Below, one piece after another: positions 7,019 through 15,522 of a stretch of 25,282 bases of DNA. The stretch is from NCBI GenBank assembly GCA_910588595.1, contig CAJUQU010000023.1:1-25282 (forward strand), given 5' to 3'. The first letter of the stretch is position 1; each line of letters opens with the position of its first letter. The notes beneath the pieces are model-generated. The model was not told where the DNA came from. It saw nothing but the letters and a program-made list of their open reading frames with translations, and did not search any database. A program made the position numbers and the translations under genes. This stretch comes from an uncultured Lachnospiraceae bacterium (GTDB lineage: Bacteria > Bacillota_A > Clostridia > Lachnospirales > Lachnospiraceae).

Positions 7019-7167
7019 TCAGACAGGTTCATGGATTCATGGTATACTGAGACATATCGTGAGGTCAGAGATTTTACGCTCCTGATCCGTTTGTCCCCTG
7101 GAGCGGACGGGTACAAGGAACTATTCTGGTGTTTCATGAATGTGGAAAATGGAGAAAGAAGGAGAGT

Positions 7168-7581
7168 ATGTACATGGGTGAGGACAATGTTTTCAGAAAA
7201 ATTGTTTCCTATATAGAGGAACATCTGGGAGAGGATCTGTCGCTGGACACGATCGCTGCGGCGCTGAATTATTCCAAGTTCTATATCGCCCGCACGTTTG
7301 CGGAGGAGACGGGCTGTACGGTCTACAAGTACATTCAGGGAAGACGCCTGACGCTGGCGGCAGAGAAGCTGGTCAGTACTGGGGAGCCGATCATAGAGAT
7401 CGCTTACGAGGCGCATTACAATTCGCAGCAGGCGTTCACGCTCGCGTTTGGCAGGCTGTACCAGTGTACCCCGCAGACATACCGGAGAAGGGGCGTTTTT
7501 GATCCGAAACAGCTGAAATTATGCGGCGTTTCATCTGCGGTGTGCAGGATCAGCAGGATAGGAGGCATGATAGCGGCATGA
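7168..7581 (+). CDS. Small AraC-family regulator (HTH only)
   Basis: The protein is 137 aa from ATG 7168 (AGAAGGAG ends 4 nt upstream); ATG 7174 is also possible. Both AraC helix-turn-helix units are present: LSLDTIAAALNYSKFYIARTF with the TGCTVYKYIQGRRL linker helix, then PIIEIAYEAHYNSQQAFTLAF followed by the CTPQTYRRR signature. There is no effector-binding domain, so it resembles MarA/SoxS-type regulators, whose activity is set by their amount. The last codons read MIAA and the stop is TGA inside ATGA, sharing bases with the start of the ClpP gene, so the two are translated in tandem. A weak TATACT lies near 7039. A 20-residue tail beyond the HTH has no recognised feature. Confidence 0.85.
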   Translation: MYMGEDNVFRKIVSYIEEHLGEDLSLDTIAAALNYSKFYIARTFAEETGCTVYKYIQGRRLTLAAEKLVSTGEPIIEIAYEAHYNSQQAFTLAFGRLYQCTPQTYRRRGVFDPKQLKLCGVSSAVCRISRIGGMIAA

Positions 7582-8171
7582 GTACGATCCCGTATGTGAT
7601 AGAACAGACCAGCAGGGGGGAGCGCAGCTATGATATTTTTTCCCGGCTGCTCTCGGACCGGATCATCTTTCTGGGGGAGGAGGTCAGCGATACATCGGCG
7701 AGCCTGGTCGTGGCGCAGATGCTCCATCTGGAGGGGGAAGATCCGGAGAAAGATATCCAGCTCTACATCAACAGCCCGGGCGGATCGGTCACGGCAGGTT
7801 TTGCCATCTACGACACGATGCAGTACATCAGATGCGACGTGTCGACGATCTGTGTCGGGCTGGCGGCAAGCTTTGGCGCGCTCCTGCTCGCGGGCGGGAC
7901 GAAAGGCAAGCGCATCGCCCTCGCCAACGCGGAGATCATGATCCACCAGCCTGCGATCCACGGAAACGGCGTTCAGGGACAGGCGACGGATATCAAGATC
8001 ATGTCCGACCACATGCAGAAGAGCAGGCAGCGGTTGGACCGTATTCTGGCAGAGAATACAGGAAAAACTATGGAGGAGATCGCCCTTGCGACAGAGCGGG
8101 ACAACTATATGTCCGCGCAGGAAGCGCTGGAATTCGGACTGATCGACAAGGTGATCGCAAAGAGGACGTAG
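7578..8171 (+). CDS. clpP: ATP-dependent Clp protease proteolytic subunit paralogue
   Basis: The protein is 197 aa, starting at the ATGA overlap with the AraC gene. The catalytic triad is intact: S98 in GLAASFGALLLAGG, H123 in IMIHQPAIHG and D175 in TERDNYMSA. The N-terminal axial loop segment (IPYVIEQTSRGERSYDIFSRLL) and the oligomer handle helix are normal. Compared with a typical ClpP it carries about three extra residues after HQP (AIHGNGVQGQ). ClpP forms a 14-mer that degrades proteins fed by Clp ATPases. No clpX or tig is beside it, and the housekeeping clpP usually sits next to them, so this is probably an additional paralogue under the control of the coupled AraC regulator. It ends in TAG at the usual family length. 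Confidence 0.93.
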   Translation: MSTIPYVIEQTSRGERSYDIFSRLLSDRIIFLGEEVSDTSASLVVAQMLHLEGEDPEKDIQLYINSPGGSVTAGFAIYDTMQYIRCDVSTICVGLAASFGALLLAGGTKGKRIALANAEIMIHQPAIHGNGVQGQATDIKIMSDHMQKSRQRLDRILAENTGKTMEEIALATERDNYMSAQEALEFGLIDKVIAKRT

Positions 8172-8284
8172 CGGACAGTAAAAAACAGCTCTGTAGTCTT
8201 TAGTGACAGGATATTACTGTTCAGCGTTTATACAAGACAGAGGCATTCATTATATTAGAGCATAACAATGTTTTTCATGTGGAT

Positions 8285-8325
8285 CATGCCACGCTTTTGC
8301 CATCCGCAAAAGTGTGGCATGTTTT
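8285..8325 (+). terminator. Strong rho-independent terminator
   Basis: CATGCCAC and CTTTTGC pair with GCAAAAG and GTGGCATG across a 5-nt loop (16-bp stem with one mismatch), followed by TTTT. It closes the AraC-ClpP operon. Confidence 0.85.
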
Positions 8326-8373
8326 AGTGTTTTGCTGTCTGTGCCAGAGCAGAAGAAAAGATGGATTGAGGAT

Positions 8374-8402
8374 TTGCATTTCTGCGTATCGTCTGCTAAA
8401 CT
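8374..8402 (+). promoter_or_regulatory. Candidate promoter of the GH38 locus
   Basis: TTGCAT at 8374-8379, 17-bp spacer, TAAACT at 8397-8402, after the terminator and just upstream of the palindrome at 8424. Both boxes have mismatches to consensus. Confidence 0.4.
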
Positions 8403-8423
8403 ATACACAGTGAAAGATCGAGC

Positions 8424-8468
8424 GCATTGATGAATATTTCGGCGATGGACGGAAATATTCATCAATGC
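8424..8468. repeat. Perfect 17-bp inverted repeat upstream of the mannosidase gene
   Basis: GCATTGATGAATATTTC at 8424-8440 and its exact complement at 8452-8468 are separated by 11 nt. It lies between the candidate promoter and the GH38 ribosome site and is not followed by a U tract, so it is not a standard terminator. It could be an operator for a local regulator or a hairpin in the 5' leader of the message. Confidence 0.7.
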
Positions 8469-8508
8469 AGCCTCTGGACAGGAACAATAGAAAATGGAGG
8501 GAAATGTG

Positions 8509-11500
8509 ATGAAACTAATGCATTCGGAATGGAGAGACAGGGTTGCACATTGGATGCGTACCCTGAAAGATGATCTGTATATGCCGCTTGGGGAGATCCC
8601 GCTGGAAGCTTTTATCACGATGGAATATCTGACGCCCCAGGAGGCGCAAATGGGAGATTTCACCCCGGTAAGCCCCGGTTTTACGTGGGGAAGGATCTGG
8701 GAGTACTGCTGGTTTCGGGGCAGTATCACGCTGCCGGCGGAGGCGAAGGGCAAACGGATCGTGATGGATCTGAAACCTGACGGGGAGTCTGCGCTGTTTG
8801 TGAACGGGGAGGCGTTTGGCACGTACCGCGCTTCCTGGGTGGACGAGCCCCATCATTTTATGGAGGACAATGTACTTAGTCTCTGTGCGGAGGGCGGGGA
8901 ACAGTATGACCTGTTGATGGAGACCTATGCGGGGCATTTCTACCCGGAAGCATCCAGCGGAGGCTGCGCAACGGGTCCCGTGCTGCCAGGAGCCTATGCG
9001 GATGCCGCAGTGGAGGGAGAGAGGCGTGTTCTGGGAAAATGTACTTACGGGATCTGGAACGAGGACGCCTATCAGCTGTACATGGACGTGGACACGCTGA
9101 GCAGGCTTCTGACCACTTTGGACGAAACGTCCCTCCGGGCGGCGAAAATTGCAAAGGCTTTGCAGCAGTTCACGCTGATCGTCGATTTTGAACAGTCAGG
9201 GGAGCAGCGGATCGCTTCTTATAAGAAAGCAAGGGAAGCGCTCCGCCCTGTGATGGAGGCAAGAAACGGATCCAGCGCGCCGGTGTTCTACGCCGTGGGC
9301 AATGCGCATCTTGATCTGGCTTGGCTTTGGCCTATGGCGGAGACGTACCGCAAAACGGAGAGGACTTTTGCTGCCCAGCTGCGCCTGATCGAGGAATATC
9401 CCGAGTACAAATTTATCCAGAGTCAGCCGGCATCCTATGAGATGTGCAGAAAATATTATCCTGAGCTGTTCGCAAAGATCAAGGAAGCTGTAAAGGGCGG
9501 GCAGTGGATCGCGGACGGCGCGATGTGGGTGGAACCCGACACCAATATGGCAGGCGGTGAGGCTCTGATCCGCCAGCTGGTGCACGGAAAACGGTATTAC
9601 AAGGAAGTGTTTGACGTGGACAGCCGCGTGCTCTGGCTGCCGGATACGTTTGGATATACAGCCGCGCTGCCGCAGATCTTAAAGGGCTGCGGGGTGGATT
9701 ATCTGGTCACACAGAAGATTTTCTGGTCTTACAATGAAGGCGATCAGTTCCCGTATCACTACTTCACATGGCAGGGTATGGACGGCTCTGAGATCGTTTC
9801 CTTCCTTCCGACCAGCTATACCTACCGCACGGACCCGACGGAGGCAAACCGTATCTGGAAGAACCGGACACAGCTGCAGGATCTGGACATGTTCCTGATG
9901 CCGTACGGCTATGGTGACGGCGGCGGGGGACCGGCGAGGGATTTTGTGGAGTACGCCAGACGCCAGGAGGATCTGGAGGGCGGCGTGAAGATAAAAATGG
10001 CAGGTCCCATGGAATTTTTCAAAGATATGGACGAAAAGGGCGGTCCTGTCAACACCTATGTAGGGGAGCTGTATTTCAGCGCCCACAGGGGTACATATAC
10101 CTCCCAGGCGGCAGTGAAGAAAAATAATCGGCGCTGTGAATCCGCCATGCGGGAAATGGAGATGTGGAGTGCCCTGGCGCTGGATCGCGGATTGGCGTAT
10201 GGACAGCAGGAGGCGGATGCGCTGTGGAAACAGCTTTTGCTGCACCAGTTCCACGATATCCTCCCCGGCTCATGCATTGGACGGGTGTATGAGGAGGCGA
10301 GAAAGGCGCATCAGGAGATTTTGGACGGCGCAGGAAAGCTGCAGGGACAGGCGCTCGCGGCACTGACCGACCAGCCGGGAGAACACGCCGTGACTGTGTG
10401 GAATTCACTGAGCTTTGCCAGGACAGTGCTGGTGGAATTGCCGGAGACGTTTGCAGCGGGCGTACAGACTCTGGAGGGAGAGGCTGTGATGGCGCAGCGC
10501 TCATCAGGTCAGATGAGAGTGCTGGTTACGGTTCCGCCGTGCGGCGCAGTCGCGCTGGTTCCGGCAGACGGATCTGCTGAGCTGGGAGATGCGGCAGTGT
10601 CCGTGGAACAGTGTGAGACCGGCTATGTATTGGAGAACAGGATTGTCAGGGCTGTGGTGGATCACAGGGGCGAGATCACCTCTTTCGTGCTGAAGGAATC
10701 AGGAAGGGAGTTTGCGTCAGGACCTATGAACAGGCTCCGCCTGTTCAAGGATGTGCCCCGCATGTTCGATGCGTGGGATATCGATTCGAACTATATAGAA
10801 CAGGAAGTGGAAGCGCTGGCTGAGGTGTCGGTCGAGAGGATCGCGGAAGGTATTGAGGGCGTGCTGAAAGTGAGCGGCAGGATCAGCGAATCTAGGTTTG
10901 TGCAGTACATCCGTCTTGCGGCAGACAGCAGGAGGATCGAACTGGAGACGGAGATCGACTGGAAGGAGCTGCACCGGCTGCTGAAAGTGTCGTTCCCGGT
11001 GGCGGTATATGCCGAAAACGCTCTGAACGAGATGCAGTTTGGTTATGTGGAGCGCCCCACGCATCGCTCCAGGCTGTATGACAAAGACAGATATGAGGTG
11101 TGCAACCATCGATACACTGCGCTGTGTGACGGGTCACATGGGGCAGCAGTGCTGAATGACTGCAAGTATGGCATCAGCATGAACGGGAACGCGTTGGAGT
11201 TGACGCTCCTTCGGGCATCTGCCACACCGGAAATGCGCGCGGACAACGAGATCCATACCTTTACGTACGCGTTCACTGCATGGGAGGGAAGCTTTGCGGA
11301 CTGCGATGTGGTCAGACAGGGCTATGAGCTGAATGTGAAGCCGCCGGTGACTGCAGGGAGCAGAAAATATTTCAGCGCGGTGGCGATAGCGAAAGACAAT
11401 GTGATCCTCGACACCATGAAACCGGCAGAGGACGGAAGCGGCGATATCATCCTGCGCCTCTATGAATCCAAGAAGGCGGCGGTAGAGACTGCGGTGTGTC

Positions 11501-11634
11501 TGCAGTTTGGCGCAGGCAGGGCGTTCCTGTGCGATATGCTGGAAAATATCGTGGAGGAGATTGACGTGACGAATGGGAAAATGACGTTGCAGTTTCATGC
11601 GTTCGAGATCAAGACAGTCAGGATCAAGCGATAG
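8509..11634 (+). CDS. GH38 alpha-mannosidase, cytoplasmic
   Basis: The protein is 1041 aa. The ATG at 8509 follows GGAGG by 9 nt; an ATG at 8494 overlaps that ribosome site. GH38 features are clear: an N-terminal beta-sandwich (about residues 1-255), the zinc motif NAHLDLAWLWP (H267, D269), MWVEPDTNMAGGE, and the nucleophile in WLPDTFGY (D379). LLHQFHDILPGSCIG follows, then the long C-terminal beta domains ending at residue 1041. The length matches bacterial GH38 enzymes, which remove alpha-linked mannose from N-glycans or mannosides. There is no signal peptide, so it acts on imported oligosaccharide. The gene behind it is a second glycosidase-like protein, with a 75-bp gap and no terminator, so they form one operon. 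It ends in TAG. Confidence 0.93.
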   Translation: MKLMHSEWRDRVAHWMRTLKDDLYMPLGEIPLEAFITMEYLTPQEAQMGDFTPVSPGFTWGRIWEYCWFRGSITLPAEAKGKRIVMDLKPDGESALFVNGEAFGTYRASWVDEPHHFMEDNVLSLCAEGGEQYDLLMETYAGHFYPEASSGGCATGPVLPGAYADAAVEGERRVLGKCTYGIWNEDAYQLYMDVDTLSRLLTTLDETSLRAAKIAKALQQFTLIVDFEQSGEQRIASYKKAREALRPVMEARNGSSAPVFYAVGNAHLDLAWLWPMAETYRKTERTFAAQLRLIEEYPEYKFIQSQPASYEMCRKYYPELFAKIKEAVKGGQWIADGAMWVEPDTNMAGGEALIRQLVHGKRYYKEVFDVDSRVLWLPDTFGYTAALPQILKGCGVDYLVTQKIFWSYNEGDQFPYHYFTWQGMDGSEIVSFLPTSYTYRTDPTEANRIWKNRTQLQDLDMFLMPYGYGDGGGGPARDFVEYARRQEDLEGGVKIKMAGPMEFFKDMDEKGGPVNTYVGELYFSAHRGTYTSQAAVKKNNRRCESAMREMEMWSALALDRGLAYGQQEADALWKQLLLHQFHDILPGSCIGRVYEEARKAHQEILDGAGKLQGQALAALTDQPGEHAVTVWNSLSFARTVLVELPETFAAGVQTLEGEAVMAQRSSGQMRVLVTVPPCGAVALVPADGSAELGDAAVSVEQCETGYVLENRIVRAVVDHRGEITSFVLKESGREFASGPMNRLRLFKDVPRMFDAWDIDSNYIEQEVEALAEVSVERIAEGIEGVLKVSGRISESRFVQYIRLAADSRRIELETEIDWKELHRLLKVSFPVAVYAENALNEMQFGYVERPTHRSRLYDKDRYEVCNHRYTALCDGSHGAAVLNDCKYGISMNGNALELTLLRASATPEMRADNEIHTFTYAFTAWEGSFADCDVVRQGYELNVKPPVTAGSRKYFSAVAIAKDNVILDTMKPAEDGSGDIILRLYESKKAAVETAVCLQFGAGRAFLCDMLENIVEEIDVTNGKMTLQFHAFEIKTVRIKR

Positions 11635-11709
11635 AAAGCCCGAAGGAAATGTGGGAAGGAACGCATAAGCAAGAATGAAGCAGGAAAACGACAGGGAGGA
11701 TCGTATGAT

Positions 11710-13284
11710 ATGAAGCAGTATGAGTGTTATGAACTGAGGTTAAATGGACCGGAGCCCGCCGACCACGCCAGGGCAGATGTGGATGGCAGTTTTGAAATGA
11801 ACGGAACAGTGACAGTTGTGAAAGGATTTTACGCGGGGGACGGCATATATATTGTGCGATATCTTCCGACGGAGGCAGGTTTGTGCAGATATCGTGTGAC
11901 CGGAATGGTCAATGCGGAGGGAGAGATCGTCTGCGAGGCGGCAGCGGACAGTGTGCACGGATTGGTGCGCGCGGAAGGTACGCATTTCCGGCATGAGGAT
12001 GGCACGTATTTTTATCCGTTTGGTACGACAGTCTATGCGCTGATACACCAGGAGGATGCGCTGATGGCGGAGACGATGGAGAGCCTGAAAGCGGCGCCCT
12101 TCAATAAGATCCGGTTCTGTGTGTTCCCTAAGCATTATGATTTTAACCACAATGAGCCGCCTTTTTATGCGTTTGAAAAAAAGCAGGATGGCGGCTGGGA
12201 TGTGACGCGCCCCTGCTTTGCGTTCTGGGACAGGCTGGAAACGGTCCTTGTGCAGTTGGGGAAGATGGGCATCCAGGCGGATTTGATTCTGTTTCACCCC
12301 TATGATCGATGGGGATTTGCCGACATGCCGCAGGCGGATAACCTGATCTATCTGGCGTATCTGCTGCGGCGTCTTGCCGCATTTCCAAACGTGTGGTGGA
12401 GCCTTGCAAACGAGTATGACCTGTGCGGTGCAAAGTCTGTCGCGGACTGGGAGGAGATCGAGACGTTTGTGGCGGAGCATGACCCGTACCATCACCTGCT
12501 CTCCAATCACAACTGTTTCAAGAACTGGGATTTTACCCGTCCGAATGTGACGCATGCGTGCATCCAGACCAAGGCGTTGTACAAGGTTTCGGAGTGGCGC
12601 AGGCAGTATAACAAGCCGGTTGTGATCGACGAGTGCTGCTATGAGGGAAATATACAGCATGTCTGGGGCAGCATTTCCGGCAGGGAGATGACAAACCGGT
12701 TCTGGCGTGTGGTCACGATGGGCGGCTACTGCACCCACGGGGAGACTTTTCTGGAGACGGGTGCAGCGCTGGGCAGCGCTGAGGCCCTGCGTGGAGAAGA
12801 TGTTCATGAGGAAATCCTCTGGTGGAGCAGGGGCGGCAGATTAAAGGGTGAAAGTCCGGCGCGCATCGCTTTCCTGCGCGGAATCGTGGAGGAGCTGCCG
12901 GGTCCTGTGGAGCCGACGGCAAACTGGATCATGGAGATCCTTCAGCTGCCGCCTGATGAGAAGGAAAGGCGCATGGAACAGGCGGGGACTTTTGTGCGGG
13001 CGATGCTGCAGATGGGCGATGAACTGAAAGAGTTCTGTGCCAGTGAATTTACGTATCAGGGACACTGTGGTGAGGACGCCTATCTGACCTTCTATGACAT
13101 GCGCACCTGCGCGAAAGATGTGCTGGAGCTGCCAGAGACAGATACTTACAGGGTGGAGCTGATCGATACGTGGAACATGACCAGGACAGTGTTGTCTGAA
13201 CATGCCAGTGGAAAGACAGCGCTCTCACTTCCCGGAAGAGAAGGAATGGCAGTGCTTGCGGTGAAGAACAGAGAAGACAGATGA
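11710..13284 (+). CDS. DUF5060/DUF5605-type TIM-barrel glycosidase-like protein
   Basis: The protein is 524 aa, with AGGGAGGA 9 nt before the ATG at 11710. Residues 1-85 look like the DUF5060 beta-sandwich (FEMNGTVTVVKGFY, IYIVRYLPTEAGLCRYRV). A (beta/alpha)8 barrel follows, opening YFYPFGTTVYALIHQ, the DUF4038-like opening. Two glutamates stand at the places expected of a clan GH-A retaining enzyme: E235 in WWSLANEYDL (acid/base, N-E pair) and E308 in PVVIDECCYEG (nucleophile). The C-terminal 90 residues form a small beta domain, matching DUF5605. The substrate is unknown. It lacks a signal peptide, as does its GH38 partner, so both probably process imported sugars. This family is weakly characterised and the substrate cannot be guessed from sequence. 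Confidence 0.8.
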   Translation: MKQYECYELRLNGPEPADHARADVDGSFEMNGTVTVVKGFYAGDGIYIVRYLPTEAGLCRYRVTGMVNAEGEIVCEAAADSVHGLVRAEGTHFRHEDGTYFYPFGTTVYALIHQEDALMAETMESLKAAPFNKIRFCVFPKHYDFNHNEPPFYAFEKKQDGGWDVTRPCFAFWDRLETVLVQLGKMGIQADLILFHPYDRWGFADMPQADNLIYLAYLLRRLAAFPNVWWSLANEYDLCGAKSVADWEEIETFVAEHDPYHHLLSNHNCFKNWDFTRPNVTHACIQTKALYKVSEWRRQYNKPVVIDECCYEGNIQHVWGSISGREMTNRFWRVVTMGGYCTHGETFLETGAALGSAEALRGEDVHEEILWWSRGGRLKGESPARIAFLRGIVEELPGPVEPTANWIMEILQLPPDEKERRMEQAGTFVRAMLQMGDELKEFCASEFTYQGHCGEDAYLTFYDMRTCAKDVLELPETDTYRVELIDTWNMTRTVLSEHASGKTALSLPGREGMAVLAVKNREDR

Positions 13285-13291
13285 TCATCCC

Positions 13292-13317
13292 CCGTTCTGC
13301 CAGCATTGGCGGAACGG
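13292..13317. terminator. GC-rich hairpin between convergent genes
   Basis: CCGTTCTGCCA pairs with TGGCGGAACGG (one T-G pair) across a GCAT loop, 8 bp after the stop of the DUF5605-type gene. No U tract follows on either strand, so termination is probable but not certain. Confidence 0.5.
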
Positions 13318-13380
13318 AGATCTTTAGACAGGTGCATGGAAGTATTGACAGTATATCAGTACCGATGCGTATGTAGGCGT

Positions 13381-14391
13381 TTACAGATTCTTCTCCAGGA
13401 AAGACAGCATGTCAAGACTCCACTGCCAGGCTGAATTGTCATAGGCAAGTCCACAGCCGTGCCCTCCGGATGGATAGTAGCGGCATTCGTGTGTGATTCC
13501 CAATTCTTTCAGCTTTGCCTCGAGCCTTTCTGTATTTTCGCAGGGAACGGTTCCGTCATCCCTGCATGCCCACGCAAATGTTGGCGGATAATCCGTGTGG
13601 ATCAGGTTTTCAACAGAGAGTTCATGGCGCAGCGTCCCGTCGTCCTTTCCGATCAATGCCAGGGCACTGCCTTCATGTGCGATATCTTTTTCAAGGCTGA
13701 TGACGGGGTAGCCCAGGACAACTGCATTTGGTCTGGCTTCCGGCATCAATGTCCTGTAGAGTGCCGCTGTCGATGCGCACAGATGGCCTCCGGCTGAAAA
13801 TCCGACGATGCCGATCCGGTCAGGATCAACGTGATATTTTGCGGCGTTATCCCTGACGTAGCGGATCGTTTCCAACAGATCCAGCTGCGGCTCCGGATAG
13901 CGTGATGGCGCTATTCTGTAGCGGAGCATGAACGATACATATCCTCTCTTCTCGGCTATGATCTGAATGGGGGTACCCTCATTCTGAAAGCTGACAAACT
14001 CATATCCGCCGCCGGGGCAGATGATCAGTGCAGGTCTTGGCGGGGTATCTTCCGTCCGCGGTGACGGTGTGATGACAAAAGACTGATCCGGATCCAGCAG
14101 GTCCGCGTCCTCACAGGGCTCCCAGGCATTCCAGTCACGCAGATGCAGGCACTGTCTTTTTCCTGATTGCAGATCCAGTACCAGATTTGCCATGTCGACG
14201 ATCTGTTCCGTCAATCCCTGCAAGTTACCGCCCCACGGCGTCTGTCCCCTGAAAGCGGCAAGACGCAATGGCTGATCCCACGAATCTTCGGGAAACCAGT
14301 CGAGCTGCCCCTCGAGGAACAGGGAATGAAACCATTTTTTCATTCCGGGAACGGACATAATGTCAGTTAACGTATCAAAAGTTGAAAACAT
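13381..14391 (-). CDS. Alpha/beta-hydrolase, acetyl esterase/lipase-like
   Basis: The protein is 336 aa. The start is the ATG at 14391, because GGGAG stands 8 nt upstream on the minus strand; the ORF runs 6 codons further but through that site. After about 115 residues of leader (FDTLTDIMSVPGMKKWF) the hydrolase fold begins with ALIICPGGGYEFVS (oxyanion GGGY). The nucleophile elbow is IVGFSAGGHL (S199), the acid lies in WACRDDGTV and the base in YPSGGHGCG. Together this is the BD-FAE/axeA-type esterase pattern. Members remove acetyl or other acyl groups from sugars. It lacks a signal peptide. Its convergent position beside the glycosidases suggests deacylation of imported glycan. The N-terminal leader is unrecognised. 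Confidence 0.85.
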   Translation of the reverse strand: MFSTFDTLTDIMSVPGMKKWFHSLFLEGQLDWFPEDSWDQPLRLAAFRGQTPWGGNLQGLTEQIVDMANLVLDLQSGKRQCLHLRDWNAWEPCEDADLLDPDQSFVITPSPRTEDTPPRPALIICPGGGYEFVSFQNEGTPIQIIAEKRGYVSFMLRYRIAPSRYPEPQLDLLETIRYVRDNAAKYHVDPDRIGIVGFSAGGHLCASTAALYRTLMPEARPNAVVLGYPVISLEKDIAHEGSALALIGKDDGTLRHELSVENLIHTDYPPTFAWACRDDGTVPCENTERLEAKLKELGITHECRYYPSGGHGCGLAYDNSAWQWSLDMLSFLEKNL

Positions 14392-14430
14392 ACAAAGAAC
14401 TCCCTTCAATTATCATTTATTTTCGCTTTT

Positions 14431-14459
14431 ATTATAGCGCAATGACGCTGCAGATGGAA
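14431..14459 (-). promoter_or_regulatory. Promoter of the esterase gene
   Basis: Read on the minus strand: TTCCAT, 17-bp spacer, TATAAT (plus-strand positions 14454-14459 and 14431-14436), 40 bp before the start. The -10 is consensus and the -35 is weak. Confidence 0.5.
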
Positions 14460-14497
14460 TAGGATTTTTGAATAAACTGTCTGTTGGATCCGTTGAT

Positions 14498-14518
14498 ACG
14501 GTTTCATTGAAACGGTTT
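14498..14518 (+). promoter_or_regulatory. Possible operator: repeated ACGGTTT around a GTTTCA palindrome
   Basis: ACGGTTT occurs at 14498 and again at 14512, 14 bp apart, and GTTTCA-T-TGAAAC lies across them. It is upstream of the promoter for the decayed LytTR gene, in the spacer between divergent genes. The spacing is shorter than that of classic LytTR direct repeats, so the binding protein is uncertain. Confidence 0.3.
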
Positions 14519-14531
14519 TGTTTAAAAAAGG

Positions 14532-14560
14532 TTGCATAAAGTCATAAAAATGAATAGAAT
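14532..14560 (+). promoter_or_regulatory. Promoter of the decayed LytTR gene
   Basis: TTGCAT at 14532-14537, 17-bp spacer, TAGAAT at 14555-14560, 75 bp upstream of the start codon at 14635. Confidence 0.5.
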
Positions 14561-14634
14561 ATAAGCAGGCTTTTTACCAGGTGCTGACAAGCAGGGGAGA
14601 ACGCTGTTAGGTTGGAGTTAGGATAGGTGCTGCA

Positions 14635-15464
14635 ATGGCAGGAGATGACAGACAGTATATGACAGAAGGACAGATGAGATGGAAGGGATTGAAGATCGCC
14701 GTCGTGGAGGACGACACGGTGCATGCCGCTGTGTTGACACGATATCTGGAGACATGGATGCAGGGGAGGAACGTTGCCTTTTGCATTCGAAAATTTCCTG
14801 ATGCGGCGGCATTTTTGTTTGAATGGGAGCAGGATCAGGCGTGGAACGCCCTGTTTTTTGATATCTAGATGCCCGGTCTGAACGGGGTGGAACTCGCGAA
14901 AAAATCCGCCGGGAGGACAGGCGGGTCGCGATCGTCTTAGTCACGGGAGTCACAGATTACCTTCTGGAAGGGTATGAGGTGGAAGCACTGTACTATCTGG
15001 TGAAGCCTGTCGATGCAGACAAGATCAGTATCTGCATGGAGCGCATTCTGGCACGGTACAATGAACAGGAGCGACAGCGGGTGATCCTCGCGGAGGCGGA
15101 GGAGTATGCGGATGGGAAGCCGGTCAGCCGTGTGACATTGTGGCTTCAGCCGGAGGATATCGTATATGTTGAGGCTTTTTCCCACAATACGACGCTATAC
15201 ACAAAGGAAAAGTGCTATCTAGTCAGGGAGGGCATCAGTGTGTGGAGAGAACGGCTTGCGGGGGAGGTGTTCTGCTCCTGCCACCGCTCCTATCTGGTCA
15301 ATCTGTTCCATGTGGCGCGCTTAGAGAGGGAAGCGGTCGTTCTGGATGACGGCAGGCGGGTTCCGCTCAGCAGAAGGAGCTACAGGGAAGTGAACCAGGC
15401 GTTTATCTGTTTTTACAGCAAAATGAAAAAGGATTGCGGGTCTCGGTGTACCACAATGATCTGA
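14635..15464 (+). pseudogene. Decayed LytTR response regulator
   Basis: The reading begins at ATG 14635 and follows a receiver domain: LKIAVVEDDTV with the acidic pair, then LFFDI. A TAG at 14866-14868 stands where the family has Q in D-I-Q-M-P-G. The frame continues (MPGLNGVELAKK) until about 14903, where a run of six A is one short; adding one A restores a normal receiver sequence. The rest is intact: VLVTGVTDYLL, YYLVKPVDAD (the conserved K), then a full LytTR DNA-binding domain (PEDIVYVEAFSHN, CSCHRSYLVN, VPLSRRSYREVN). LytTR regulators respond to a membrane kinase and often to a secreted peptide. With two lesions it is not functional. The downstream kinase and exporters are also wrecked. 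Confidence 0.85.
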
Positions 15465-15516
15465 TGGAGAAGCATTACGAGGAAGTCGAGAATATGTACC
15501 GGCAGATGCGGGGCTG
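15422..15516 (+). pseudogene. About 30-codon remnant of a GHKL sensor histidine kinase
   Basis: In the frame aat-gaa-aaa from 15422 the sequence reads KGLRVSVYHNDLMEKHYEEV followed by ENMYRQMRGWR, which is the approach to the phosphorylated histidine (RxxRHDYxNH) of AgrC/LytS-like kinases. It breaks off exactly before that histidine. The membrane half before it and the ATPase domain after it are gone. It overlaps the out-of-frame end of the LytTR gene and then runs into exporter sequence in another frame, so two deletions bound it. Its position directly after a LytTR regulator supports the reading as the cognate kinase. Confidence 0.65.
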
Positions 15517-15522
15517 GCGGAT

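Noticed and set aside
7031..7216. 61-codon plus-strand ORF upstream of the AraC gene
   Set aside because: It overlaps the AraC start in another frame, has no ribosome site and shows no recognisable pattern.
8424..8468. The 17-bp inverted repeat as a terminator
   Set aside because: No U tract follows on either strand, and a strong terminator already stands at 8285-8325.
11740..12807. 355-codon minus-strand ORF opposite the DUF5605-type gene
   Set aside because: It is a shadow of a well supported gene, with the typical biased composition of antisense frames and no ribosome site.
14866..14868. Pyrrolysine at the internal TAG codons
   Set aside because: The proteins concerned are not methylamine methyltransferases and the positions are glutamines in their families.
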